Part shown: piece after piece, positions 31,535-40,166 of the stretch
Layout: each line of letters opens with the position of its first letter
Numbering within the stretch: position 1 is the first letter of the stretch
Assembly (NCBI GenBank): GCA_963733135.1
Contig: CAVTBX010000007.1
Span: 62,001 to 126,000 of the forward strand
Direction: 5' to 3'
Length of the DNA: 64,000 nt
Source: CAVTBX01 sp963733135
GTDB taxonomy: Bacteria; Actinomycetota; Thermoleophilia; Gaiellales; Gaiellaceae
Program-made: the position numbers and the translations under genes
Notes under the pieces: generated by a model
What the model saw: only the letters and a program-made list of their open reading frames with translations
Told to the model about the DNA's origin: nothing
Databases searched by the model: none

Positions 31535-32788
31535 ATGTCCGTCGTGGTTCGTTTCGCGCCGAGCCCGACCGGGTTTCTCCACATCGGGGGCGTCCGGACG
31601 GCGCTCTTCAACTGGCTTTTCGCCAGCCACGAAGGCGGGGAGTTTCGCCTCCGGATCGAGAACACGGACACGAGCCGCGAGGTGGCAGAGGCAACCGGGC
31701 AGATCGAGGAATCGCTGCGCTGGCTCGGCCTCGAATGGGACGGTGAGACGACCTTCCAGCTCGACCGGTTGGAGCAGGCCCGCGACGAGGCTAAGCGGCT
31801 CGTCGCCGAGGGAAAGGCCTATCAGGACGAGGGGGCGATCCGGATCCGCATGCCGGACGATGGCACGACCGGCTGGGACGACCTGATCCGCGGCCGCATC
31901 GACTTCCCCAACGAGAAGCTCGAAGACCTCGTGCTCGTGCGGGCGGATGGGCGGCCGACGTACAACTTCGCCTCGCCGTTCGAGGACTCGCTGGACGGGA
32001 TCACGCACGTGATCCGCGCGGACGACCACATCTCGAACACGCCGAAGCAGCTCCGCGTCCTCGAGGCACTCGGTGTTCGGGCGCCCCTGTACGGCCATGT
32101 GCCGAGCGTTTTCGGCGAGGACGGGCGGAAGCTCTCGAAACGCCACGGGGCTGTGTCGGTGGCCGAATTCCGCGAGGGGGGCTACGTGCCCGAGGCGCTC
32201 GTCAACTACCTCGCGCTCCTTGGCTGGAGCTACGACGACCGCACGACTGTCATGTCCCGCGACGAGCTCGTCGAACGCTTCACGCTCGACCGTGTCTCGA
32301 CGAGCCCGGCGGCCTTCGACTACGGGAAGCTCGAGTGGCTGAACGGCGTCTACCTGCGCGAGCTCCCGCCTGAGGAGTACGCCGGCCGGCTCGTCGCATA
32401 CCTGCGTGAGACCGGGTTCGAGGGCGACGAGGCCATGATCCGAGCCGCAGCGCCGCTCGTGCAGGAGAAGATCGCGACCTTCGGAGAGTTCCCGTCGTTC
32501 GCAGGGTTCTTCTTCCGCCGCGTGGAGCCCGACCCCGAGCTCCTCGACGGCAGGACGCCTTTCGTTGCCGCTGCCCGGGACGAGCTCGCCGCAGTCGAGC
32601 CCTTCGAGCGTGGCGCGATCGAGACCGCCCTTCGCGGCTTCGCCGAGCGCGAGGGGCTAAAGCCGCGCGAGGCCTTCGGGCCGATCCGCCTGGCCGTCAC
32701 CGGCTCGAAGGTCTCCCCGGGCCTCTTCGAGTCGATCGAGCTTCTCGGCCGCGAGGAGACCCTCGCCCGGCTCGGCGAGGCCTCCTAG
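31535..32788 (+). CDS. gltX: Glutamyl-tRNA synthetase
   Basis: GltX attaches glutamate to tRNA-Glu. The class I synthetase signature HIGH is seen as FLHIGGVRTALFNWL and the KMSKS loop as KLSKRHGAVSV. Other family segments are RIENTDTSR, NYLALLGWS and FDYGKLEWLN. At 417 residues it is shorter than the usual 460-490, mainly in the C-terminal anticodon-binding part. I cannot say whether it also charges tRNA-Gln. Both a tRNA-Glu and a tRNA-Gln gene are in this window. The 3' end overlaps the convergent gene by 4 bases. Confidence 0.95.
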   Translation: MSVVVRFAPSPTGFLHIGGVRTALFNWLFASHEGGEFRLRIENTDTSREVAEATGQIEESLRWLGLEWDGETTFQLDRLEQARDEAKRLVAEGKAYQDEGAIRIRMPDDGTTGWDDLIRGRIDFPNEKLEDLVLVRADGRPTYNFASPFEDSLDGITHVIRADDHISNTPKQLRVLEALGVRAPLYGHVPSVFGEDGRKLSKRHGAVSVAEFREGGYVPEALVNYLALLGWSYDDRTTVMSRDELVERFTLDRVSTSPAAFDYGKLEWLNGVYLRELPPEEYAGRLVAYLRETGFEGDEAMIRAAAPLVQEKIATFGEFPSFAGFFFRRVEPDPELLDGRTPFVAAARDELAAVEPFERGAIETALRGFAEREGLKPREAFGPIRLAVTGSKVSPGLFESIELLGREETLARLGEAS

Positions 32789-33387
32789 GGCCGAAACAGA
32801 ACGAATCCGCCGGCGAACAGGGCCAGGCCGGCAGCCCACACAGGCCAGGCGGCCAGGACGGCTCCCGCCGTAAACAGCAACGCGCCCGTGATCGCGAGGC
32901 ACGTCGCTGCGATCGCCGCGGCCGGGGAGCTCATCGTCCCAGCCTTGGGCGTGACATCGGCCTGTGCCGGCCCCTCTACGCGGATCGGAACCGAGAGCCG
33001 CTCGAGCGCACGAAGGCGCGCCAGCCGGACGCGGAAGAGAGCGCCGCGCCACTCCGGCAGGGACCGCTCCACGAGCTCGTCGTCGTAGCCCTCCGCGGCG
33101 AGCAAGACCTGGGCGGTGGCGTCACGGGCCTGGCCGAGTGCGTCCACGAGCTCCTCGTGGACCGAGCGCGCGCCGGGCGGCGGCTGAAATCCGAGCGCGA
33201 GCTCAGCGCCCATGTGGAGGTGGTACTGGAGGGAGGGCAACTCGTCCCAGGACTCCTCGAGCACGGGCTCGGGCGGCGCCTCGGCGATCCGCTCGAGGCG
33301 CGCCAACGACGTTCCCAGCCCCTCCCAGAGATCGGCCACCGCGGCCGCGTACTGCCTCCGGTCGCCCGCCCGCACGGTGCGTTCCAT
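32785..33387 (-). CDS. Membrane protein of unknown function
   Basis: The 200-residue protein has a soluble, mostly helical and acidic N-terminal part of about 150 residues and two membrane segments at the C-terminus (AAIAATCLAITGALLFTAGAVL and a final WAAGLALFAGGFVLF). I do not recognise the family. ATG 33387 has TATGAT (33397-33402) 9 bases upstream as a probable -10, and it is divergent from the response-regulator gene, whose -10 lies only 12 bases away. Confidence 0.65.
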   Translation of the reverse strand: MERTVRAGDRRQYAAAVADLWEGLGTSLARLERIAEAPPEPVLEESWDELPSLQYHLHMGAELALGFQPPPGARSVHEELVDALGQARDATAQVLLAAEGYDDELVERSLPEWRGALFRVRLARLRALERLSVPIRVEGPAQADVTPKAGTMSSPAAAIAATCLAITGALLFTAGAVLAAWPVWAAGLALFAGGFVLFRP

Positions 33388-33408
33388 GGACCGCCGATCA
33401 TACCCCGG

Positions 33409-33414
33409 TAGAGT
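33409..33414 (+). promoter_or_regulatory. -10 hexamer TAGAGT, leaderless-type promoter
   Basis: TAGAGT is followed by 8 bases and ATG 33423. A divergent -10 (TATGAT on the minus strand, 33397-33402) serves the neighbouring gene. Confidence 0.5.
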
Positions 33415-33422
33415 GCCGCGGG

Positions 33423-33806
33423 ATGGGGGGTGGGGATCAGAAGCCGGTCGTGCTCGTAGCCGACGACGACAAGGCCCTCCGGATGTTGTGCCGCGTGAAT
33501 CTCGAGCTGGACGGCTACGACGTCGTCGAGGCGGCCTCCGCCCAAGACGCCGAAGACGCCATGGCGGCGCACAACGTCGAGCTCATTCTCCTCGACGTCC
33601 ACCTGGGAGCCGACGACGGCCTCGCATTGGCGAAGAGCCTCCGAGAGCGACGTCCCGACCTTCCCATCGTCCTCTTCACCGGCAGTGTTGCCGGCCCGGT
33701 CGGCGAGGGCGTCGTCGACGGCCTGCTCTCGAAGCCGTTCACCCTGGAGCAGCTGGCGGACGCGGCGCGGCTCTTGGGGTCGGGTCGACCGACGCCTCAG
33801 GCGTAG
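33423..33806 (+). CDS. Single-domain response regulator
   Basis: The 127-residue protein is a stand-alone CheY-like receiver. It has the acidic pocket VADDD (near residue 14), the phosphorylation site LLDVH (Asp near 58), the switch threonine FTG (near 86) and the lysine SKPF (near 104). There is no output domain, so it probably passes a signal to another protein. No histidine kinase is in the window. Its 3' end overlaps the convergent flippase-like gene by 68 bases. Confidence 0.92.
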   Translation: MGGGDQKPVVLVADDDKALRMLCRVNLELDGYDVVEAASAQDAEDAMAAHNVELILLDVHLGADDGLALAKSLRERRPDLPIVLFTGSVAGPVGEGVVDGLLSKPFTLEQLADAARLLGSGRPTPQA

Positions 33807-34743
33807 AGAGCCCTTGTTCCCCCTCGACGTGGCGGCGCCAGCTGAACGTCCCGAGCATGAGCCCGAGCGCCCCGAAGCCGAGCACGACGTTCGCCACGAC
33901 GGTGGCGACCTGCATACCGACGCTGAACGACAGGATGGCGCTCGCCGAGGCCGTCCCGCCGAGCGCGAAGACGAGCACGGCCTGCTGGGTGCCGACCCCT
34001 CCCGGCGTGAAGGGGAGGAGCGTCGAGAGGCTCTGAACGGCGAGGACGGCGACGACCGTGGCCGCCGTGGCCTCGATGTGGAACGCCTGAAGGAAAAACC
34101 AGACTGATGCGATCCGGGCCGCCCAGCTCGCAGCCTGCCACGTCACAACGGCCCGCAGGAACTCGCGCGGGTTCGCGAGCACGACGAATCCCTGCGCGAG
34201 CTTGGCTTTCAGTGCGTAGACATGCCGCTGGGCCCAGCCGGCCAGGAGGAACGCGCCGAAGAGAAGGACGCCGCCGAGGAAGGCCGCGGCGGTCGGATGC
34301 TCGATCACGAACGTCCAGTCGAAGGCCGGGAGTCGCGGCAGGTCGGGCACCCCGGGCAGAACCCCGAGCTGGATCGCCCAGATGAGGATCACGGTCGCGA
34401 CCACGAAGTCGAAGAGCGTCTCGACGACGAGTGACGACGTGAGGGTGGGATAGGTCGAGCCCTCGACGCGCCGCTTGGCGAGGTAGAGCTTCACGAGGTC
34501 GCCGCCCCGGGCCGGAGCGATCGAGTTCACGCCGACGCCGGCGACGTACGAACCGAAGATCCCCGCGTATGGGACTCGGGCCCCGGGATACGAGGCGCGA
34601 AGGATGTTCTGCCAGGCGCGAACCCGCAGAGCGAGCTTCAGGACATGCAGGGCGAGGGCGAGTGCCAAGGCGCTCCAGGAGACCGCTGCGAGCTGCGACG
34701 CGAACGCCTGGACGGCGTCGAAGAACGCATGGACGTCGTCCAC
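33739..34743 (-). CDS. Flippase-like membrane protein (LPG synthase TM/UPF0104 family)
   Basis: The 334-residue product has about eight membrane segments and matches the lysylphosphatidylglycerol synthetase membrane-domain family (AglD/UPF0104), thought to move lipid-linked molecules. Features are VNSIAPARGGDLVKLYLAKR, SSLVVETLFD, and LLPFTPGGVGTQQAVLVFAL near the end. The start is GTG 34743, with TATCGT (34750-34755) exactly 6 bases upstream. A 97-base fragment of this 3' region recurs near 39701-39797, so a second copy once existed or a piece was duplicated. Confidence 0.85.
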   Translation of the reverse strand: MDDVHAFFDAVQAFASQLAAVSWSALALALALHVLKLALRVRAWQNILRASYPGARVPYAGIFGSYVAGVGVNSIAPARGGDLVKLYLAKRRVEGSTYPTLTSSLVVETLFDFVVATVILIWAIQLGVLPGVPDLPRLPAFDWTFVIEHPTAAAFLGGVLLFGAFLLAGWAQRHVYALKAKLAQGFVVLANPREFLRAVVTWQAASWAARIASVWFFLQAFHIEATAATVVAVLAVQSLSTLLPFTPGGVGTQQAVLVFALGGTASASAILSFSVGMQVATVVANVVLGFGALGLMLGTFSWRRHVEGEQGLSTPEASVDPTPRAAPRPPAAPG

Positions 34744-34805
34744 GTTCTGACGATAGCCAAGGCCTCCGCGAGCGCCACCCTTAGCTTGCTAGTCGGCGCA
34801 ACCGA

Positions 34806-35216
34806 TCAGCGGGCGCGCCGAGCGAGATCCTCGAATGTGGTGCGCTCGAGGATCTCGATCGTCGCGTCGCGCACCTCTTCCCACACCGGCCGCAGCGTCG
34901 TCGCGACGAGATCCGGGGCCTCGTCTGGTGCGCGTCGCGTCGCGTATCCGATCGGGGCGAGCTGGCCCTGGAAAAGGCGTACGACCCGCTCGAGAGTGAT
35001 CTCGGCGGGGGTGTGGTTCAGGCTATAGCCGCCACCCGGCCCGCGGACAGAGCGGACGAGGCCGGCCGAGCGAAGCACGGGCATGACTTGCTCGAGGACG
35101 GAGCGCGGCGCGTCCGTGGCCGCCGCGATCTCGTCGAGCTTCAGAGGCCCGCCGTCCGCAACCGACAGGGCCAGCACGGCCCGTGTTGCGTAGTCCGTTC
35201 TCCGAGAAACCCACAT
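34806..35216 (-). CDS. Rrf2-family transcriptional regulator without cysteines
   Basis: The 136-residue protein has the winged-helix start of Rrf2 proteins (RTDYATRAVLALSVADGG) and LRSAGLVRSVRGPGGGYSLN. It has no cysteine, so it cannot hold the iron-sulfur cluster of IscR or NsrR. In this it resembles CymR, the cysteine-metabolism repressor of Firmicutes. It lies 61 bases downstream of cysA on the same strand, and the sulfate importer operon is its likely target. That role is an inference from position. Confidence 0.85.
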   Translation of the reverse strand: MWVSRRTDYATRAVLALSVADGGPLKLDEIAAATDAPRSVLEQVMPVLRSAGLVRSVRGPGGGYSLNHTPAEITLERVVRLFQGQLAPIGYATRRAPDEAPDLVATTLRPVWEEVRDATIEILERTTFEDLARRAR

Positions 35217-35277
35217 CGCTCGTCACAGCTTGCCAGCCTCGGAGAGCGAGGAGAAATCGCGGGGCGTCCGATCTGCG

Positions 35278-36231
<954 letters not shown>

Positions 36232-37037
36232 CCGCGACCTCCTTTTCCTTACGTGGACTGAAGATGTTCATCGCGACGAGCGTGAGGACAGCCAGGAACG
36301 CGAGCACCAGCGACGTGGTGTACGCCGCGACCTCGTTGAACCGGAGGTACTGCTCGTCGACGTGGATCGTGAGCGTCTCGGTCTTTCCTGCCAGCCGTCC
36401 CGAGACGACGGCGACGGCGCCGTACTCACCGAGCGCGCGTGCGGTCGTCAGGACGACGCCGTAGGCAACTCCCCAGCGGATTGCGGGGAGCGTGATGCGG
36501 AAGAAGGTCTGGAAGCGGCTGGCACCGAGTGTCCAGGAGGCTTCTTCCTGGTCGGCGCCGATCTCGCGGAGCACCGGGACCACCTCGCGGACGACGAACG
36601 GAAGCGTTACGAAGATGGTCGCGAGCACGATGCCCGGGGTCGAGAAGATGATCTGGATCCCGTTCGCGACGAGCCAGTTTCCGAGCCACCCGTCCTGTCC
36701 GTACACGAGGATGAGCGCCAGGCCGACAACGACCGGCGACAGTGCGAGCGGCAACCCGATCGCAGAGTTGAAAAACCAGGAGCCGCGCGTCGACTTCCGC
36801 CGAACCAGCGCGAGCGCGCAGACCACCCCGAAGACGGTGTTCGCCGGGACGGCAATGGCGACAGCCACCAGCGTGAGCTGGAGCGCATGGATGAAGGCGG
36901 GGTCGGTAAGCGCTTCCCAGACGGGACCGACTCCGTTCTGAAACGTCTTGTAGACGACGACCGAGAAGGGCAAGACCAGGATCGCGGCGAGGTACCCGAG
37001 GGCGATCGCGCGGAGGCCGAAGCGGGTGACTGGCCTG

Positions 37038-37802
37038 TCACGCATCGCGCTTGCCCATCCGCCGCTCGAGGATGTCTGCGGCAATCAGCACGACCAGCGA
37101 CAGCACGAGGAGGACGACCGACACCGCGGCAGCCGCTGCGCGATCGTCGCTCTCGATGGCTTTGAAAATGTGCACCGAGGCGACCTCGGTGTCGAACGGG
37201 ATGTTCCCTGAGATCAGGACGACGGATCCGAACTCTCCGACCGCCTTTCCGAACGACAGGGCCGCACCGGAGAGGATCGCCGGCATGAGGTTCGGAAGGA
37301 TGATCCGGCGGAACGTTGTCGCAGGCCGAGCGCCGAGCGAGGCAGCCGCCTGCTCCATCTCACGATCGAGCTCGAGGAGCACCGGCTGAGCCGACCTGAC
37401 GACGAAGGGGAGCGTCACGAAGAGGAGCGCCAGCATGATTGCCGTGCGGCTGTACGAGACGTTCACGCCGAGCGGGCTCTTCGGCCCGTAGATGGCCAGC
37501 AGAGTGAGCCCGGCCACGATGGTCGGTAGCGCGAAGGGAAGGTCGATGACCGCGTTGACAATGCCCTTGCCGCGGAACTCATCGCGTACGAGCACCCAGG
37601 CGATGAGCGTTCCGGCCACCGCGTTGACGGCGACCACGAGCAGCGAGACCACGAACGTGAGCTTGAGCGCCGCGACGGCCGCGGGCGACGTCACCTCGCG
37701 CCAGAACGAGTCGAGACCCCCCTCGAGCGACGCCGCGACGACGGCCGCGATCGGAATGAGGACGACGATGCTCAGGTAGGCCGTCGAGATTCCGAGCGTC
37801 AA
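37038..37802 (-). CDS. cysT: Sulfate ABC importer permease CysT (CysU)
   Basis: CysT pairs with CysW in the membrane. The sequence shows ISTAYLSIVVLIPIAAVV at the first membrane segment, AVIDLPFALPTIVAGLTLLA, the EAA loop EQAAASLGARPATTFRRIILP and GKAVGEFGSVVLISGN. Start choice is uncertain. TTG 37802 gives about 254 residues, slightly short; the open frame continues upstream to an ATG at 37946, but that would overlap sbp by 85 bases and run through a perfect stem-loop. The TTG is therefore preferred here. No strong ribosome site is seen, so coupling to sbp is possible. Confidence 0.88.
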   Translation of the reverse strand: MTLGISTAYLSIVVLIPIAAVVAASLEGGLDSFWREVTSPAAVAALKLTFVVSLLVVAVNAVAGTLIAWVLVRDEFRGKGIVNAVIDLPFALPTIVAGLTLLAIYGPKSPLGVNVSYSRTAIMLALLFVTLPFVVRSAQPVLLELDREMEQAAASLGARPATTFRRIILPNLMPAILSGAALSFGKAVGEFGSVVLISGNIPFDTEVASVHIFKAIESDDRAAAAAVSVVLLVLSLVVLIAADILERRMGKRDA

Positions 37803-37805
37803 ACC

Positions 37806-37842
37806 GCCGGCGCGCCGGGCCTTTCGACCCGAGCGCGCCGGC
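37806..37842 (-). terminator. Intercistronic stem-loop between sbp and cysT
   Basis: GCCGGCGCGC (37806-37815) pairs perfectly over 10 bases with GCGCGCCGGC (37833-37842), with inner GGG/CCC pairs. It lies between the binding-protein gene and the permease genes. In many importer operons such a hairpin protects the binding-protein mRNA or partly stops transcription, so that the binding protein is made in excess. Confidence 0.6.
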
Positions 37843-37860
37843 AGCCGCAGAGCTTCTGGG

Positions 37861-38925
37861 TTACCCGTCAGTGGGTACTCCGAGCTCGTTCTCGATGTCC
37901 GCGAAGATGCTCTCCTCGCGGTCGAAGAACCGGGTGTTGATGTCACCCCAGCCGCCGAGATCGGCGATGGTGAAGAGGCCGGCGGGGGTGGGGTAGTCGA
38001 ACTCTGCGAGGACGTCCTCGACCACCGGGCGGTATCCCTTCTCGCCGAAGACCCGCTGAGCTTCGGGCGTCCGGAGGTAGTCGAGGAACGCCTGAGCGGT
38101 TTGCTTCTGACCGCTCGAGCTGATGACGGCGACCGGGTTCTCGATCAGGATCGTCTCGTCGGGGACGACGTACTCGAGAGGCTGACCCGCCTGCTGGGCG
38201 AAGATGGCCTCGTTCTCGTAGGCGAGGAGCACGTCTCCCTTGCCGGCCGAGAAGGTCTGGAGCGACTCTCGGGCGCTCTTGTCCTGCACGGGCACGTGCT
38301 CGGTGAAGAGCTCACGCAGGTAGGCGATCGCCTCTTCCTCGGACTTCCCCTGCTCGAGCTGAGCGCCGTAGCCGGCCATGATGTTCCACTTCGCCCCGCC
38401 CGAGGTGAACGGGTTCGGCGTAATGACTTCGACGCCCTCGCGAAGGAGGTCGTCCCACGTCTGAATGTTCTCCGGGTTGCCTTCGCGAACGACGAAGACC
38501 ACGACGGAGTCGGTGACCATGCCCTTGTACTGGTCGCTGTCCCAGTCATCCGCGATGAGCCCAGCGTCGACGAGGCGCGTGATGTCGGGCTCGAGCGAGA
38601 AGCCGACGACGTCAGCGTCGAGCCCCGCTTCGACCGCGCGGCTCTGCTCGCCCGAGGAGGCATATGACTGCTCGAACTCGACGTCCGCACCGGCCTCGGT
38701 CTCCCCGAACGCCGGGATGATCTCCTCGTACGCCTCGCGGGGCGTCGAGTATGCGACGAGCGAGAGCTTCTTGCTCGACGCTCCTGAGGCGTCACCGCTC
38801 CCGCCGCATCCAGCAGCTAGCGCAAGCAGAGCGAGGAGAGCCGCGCAGGCGAGCGCGGCCGACACGCTGGCTGATGTACGGGCCTCCCTCACCCTGCGAT
38901 CGATCTGTCTCGGCAATCGGTTCAT
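37861..38925 (-). CDS. sbp: Sulfate-binding lipoprotein (CysP/Sbp type)
   Basis: This is the extracellular sulfate receptor of the importer. The 354-residue precursor has a lipoprotein signal (LLALLALAAGC, lipobox cysteine near residue 40), then the class signature LSLVAYSTPREAYEEIIPAF, SYASSGEQSRAV, FSLEPDITRL and NPFTSGGAKWNIMAGYG, all typical of Sbp/CysP. ATG 38925 is chosen because a strong ribosome site (AGGAAGGA, about 7 bases upstream) precedes it; an upstream ATG at 38970 lies inside the promoter. It is the first gene of the operon sbp-cysT-cysW-cysA, which the Rrf2 gene follows. Confidence 0.94.
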   Translation of the reverse strand: MNRLPRQIDRRVREARTSASVSAALACAALLALLALAAGCGGSGDASGASSKKLSLVAYSTPREAYEEIIPAFGETEAGADVEFEQSYASSGEQSRAVEAGLDADVVGFSLEPDITRLVDAGLIADDWDSDQYKGMVTDSVVVFVVREGNPENIQTWDDLLREGVEVITPNPFTSGGAKWNIMAGYGAQLEQGKSEEEAIAYLRELFTEHVPVQDKSARESLQTFSAGKGDVLLAYENEAIFAQQAGQPLEYVVPDETILIENPVAVISSSGQKQTAQAFLDYLRTPEAQRVFGEKGYRPVVEDVLAEFDYPTPAGLFTIADLGGWGDINTRFFDREESIFADIENELGVPTDG

Positions 38926-38941
38926 CGTCGATTCCTTCCTG

Positions 38942-38970
38942 ACTATAATGGCTACAAACTTAGTTGACAA
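38942..38970 (-). promoter_or_regulatory. sbp promoter P1, TTGTCA-N17-TATAGT
   Basis: On the minus strand TTGTCA (38970-38965) and TATAGT (38947-38942) are separated by exactly 17 bases. Transcription would begin around 38935, inside or next to the ribosome site. The region is unusually AT-rich for this genome. Confidence 0.7.
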
Positions 38971-38987
38971 TATCTAGATCGCTTGGC

Positions 38988-39016
38988 AAGTTAGGTAACC
39001 CGTATAACCCTGTCAA
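38988..39016 (-). promoter_or_regulatory. sbp promoter P2, TTGACA-N17-TAACTT
   Basis: A second promoter-like pair lies 46 bases upstream of P1: consensus TTGACA (39016-39011) and TAACTT (38993-38988), again 17 bases apart. It would give a leader of about 55 bases that contains P1. The small inverted repeat CTTG-G-CAAG (38982-38990) overlaps its -10 and could be a regulator site. Confidence 0.6.
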
Positions 39017-39098
39017 GTTGTAACTGTCGGCCGACGGCTGGCGGACGTTTCGGTGCAGAGGTGAGCCGGTCTGAGACCCGGAGGAGGGCGATAAGCTC

Positions 39099-39620
39099 GT
39101 GCTGATGGAGAACCTGGAGGTCGTCGAAGGCGACATCACCAAGCTCGAAGTGGACGCGATTGCGAACGCCGCGAACGACCGGCTCTGGATGGGCGCGGGC
39201 GTTGCCGGCGCTATCAAACGCGCCGGGGGAGAGGAGATCGAGCGAGAGGCGGTTGCACGCGGGCCGATCCAGATTGGTGACGCAGTTGCAACCGGCGCCG
39301 GACGCCTAAGCGCGAGCCACGTCATTCACGGCGCGGTGATGGGCCAGGACTTGGCGACCACGGACGAGCTCGTACGGAGAACGACGCTTCGCTGCCTCGA
39401 GGTGGCGGACGACCTGGGCGCTCGTTCGCTCGCGCTCCCGGCGTTCGGCACCGGCGTAGGGGGGCTGCCGCTCGCGAACTGCGCCCAAGCAATGGTGAGC
39501 GTGGCCCGCGAGTTTGAGCCACGCTCGCTCGAGCGGGTCGTGTTCGCGGTGTACGGCGCCGAGGCAGAGGCTGCTTTCACGGCGGTTGTCGCCAACGACG
39601 GGTGGTCGACGGCGATCTAA
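39099..39620 (+). CDS. Macro-domain protein (ADP-ribose-binding/hydrolysing)
   Basis: The 173-residue product consists of one macro domain. It has VVEGDITKLEVDAIANAANDRLWMGAGVAGAI (quoted in parts: GDITKLEVDAIANAAN and GAGVAGAI), GDAVATGAGRL, HVIHGAVMG and LPAFGTGVGGLPL. Such domains bind or remove ADP-ribose from proteins or O-acetyl-ADP-ribose. The asparagine pair after AIANAAND lies where catalytic residues occur. GTG 39099 is preferred, with GGAGGAGG (39080-39087) 11 bases upstream; ATG 39105 is also possible. It is divergent from the sulfate operon. Confidence 0.9.
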   Translation: MLMENLEVVEGDITKLEVDAIANAANDRLWMGAGVAGAIKRAGGEEIEREAVARGPIQIGDAVATGAGRLSASHVIHGAVMGQDLATTDELVRRTTLRCLEVADDLGARSLALPAFGTGVGGLPLANCAQAMVSVAREFEPRSLERVVFAVYGAEAEAAFTAVVANDGWSTAI

Positions 39621-39700
39621 CGTCGTTCGATCTGCTCGGTGCGATGAGGAGCGCCGAGCCTGTGTCGTTGGAGACACGCGACGGTCCCGCGAGGAACCTC

Positions 39701-39797
39701 CAGCCTGAACTTTCCGAGTCATGAGCGCAAGCGCCCCGAAGCCGAGCACGACGTTCGCGACAACCGTGGCGACCTGCATGCCGATGCTGAACGACAG
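39701..39797 (-). pseudogene. Fragment of the flippase-like gene (duplicate of 33838-33933)
   Basis: The 77 bases 39721-39797 match 33857-33933 with few differences, and weaker similarity extends to 39701. On the minus strand it reads SFSIGMQVATVVANVVLGFGALALM, nearly the same as the flippase-like protein SFSVGMQVATVVANVVLGFGALGLM (shown as family context; 25 residues compared in short parts: GMQVATVVANVVLGFGAL). It has no start and ends abruptly at the TauE-like remnant, so it is a non-functional piece left by a duplication or recombination. Confidence 0.8.
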
Positions 39798-40089
39798 CCC
39801 TGCTGGCCGGCGGCGTCGTCGCCGCGCCGCTCGCGGCGTGGCTCGTCCAGAAGGTGACCGGCGCCTCCTCGGTACCAGCGTCGGCGGCCTCATCATCCTC
39901 ACAAACGTGCGGACGTTCTTCGACTACGCGGGCACGAGCGGCGAGCTCCGCTGGCCCGTGTACCTGGCGCTCGTCGCCGTGTGGGTCACCGCGATCACGT
40001 GGGTCGTCCGGGCCCACCGCCGCGAGGGCCTGCCGATTCTGAACGGCAAGAGGTCCAAGCCCGAGCTGGCTACCGAGCCCGCCCGCTAG
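39798..40089 (+). pseudogene. TauE/SafE-like exporter, 3' remnant with a frameshift
   Basis: The region encodes the C-terminal end of a TauE/SafE-type (sulfite or sulfoacetate exporter) membrane protein in two frames. The first reads LLAGGVVAAPLAAWLVQKV up to about 39860. Then a one-base deletion shifts into RRLLGTSVGGLIILTNVRT, a membrane segment VYLALVAVWVTAITWVV, and a tail to the TAG at 40087-40089. The 5' two thirds are missing and are replaced by the flippase fragment. A lost anion exporter next to a sulfate importer and a chromate transporter fits the theme of the locus. Confidence 0.75.
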
Positions 40090-40166
40090 CCCGCGAGGAG
40101 CTCAGCGTTCGAGATCACGCGGCTCCGGAGCTCGCGTCGCAGCCGCCGACCCGTAAGGCTCCGCAC

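Noticed and set aside
39981..40166. A longer ChrA starting at 39981
   Set aside because: This stretch is the end of the TauE/SafE remnant in another frame; the CHR domain begins after GTG 40167.
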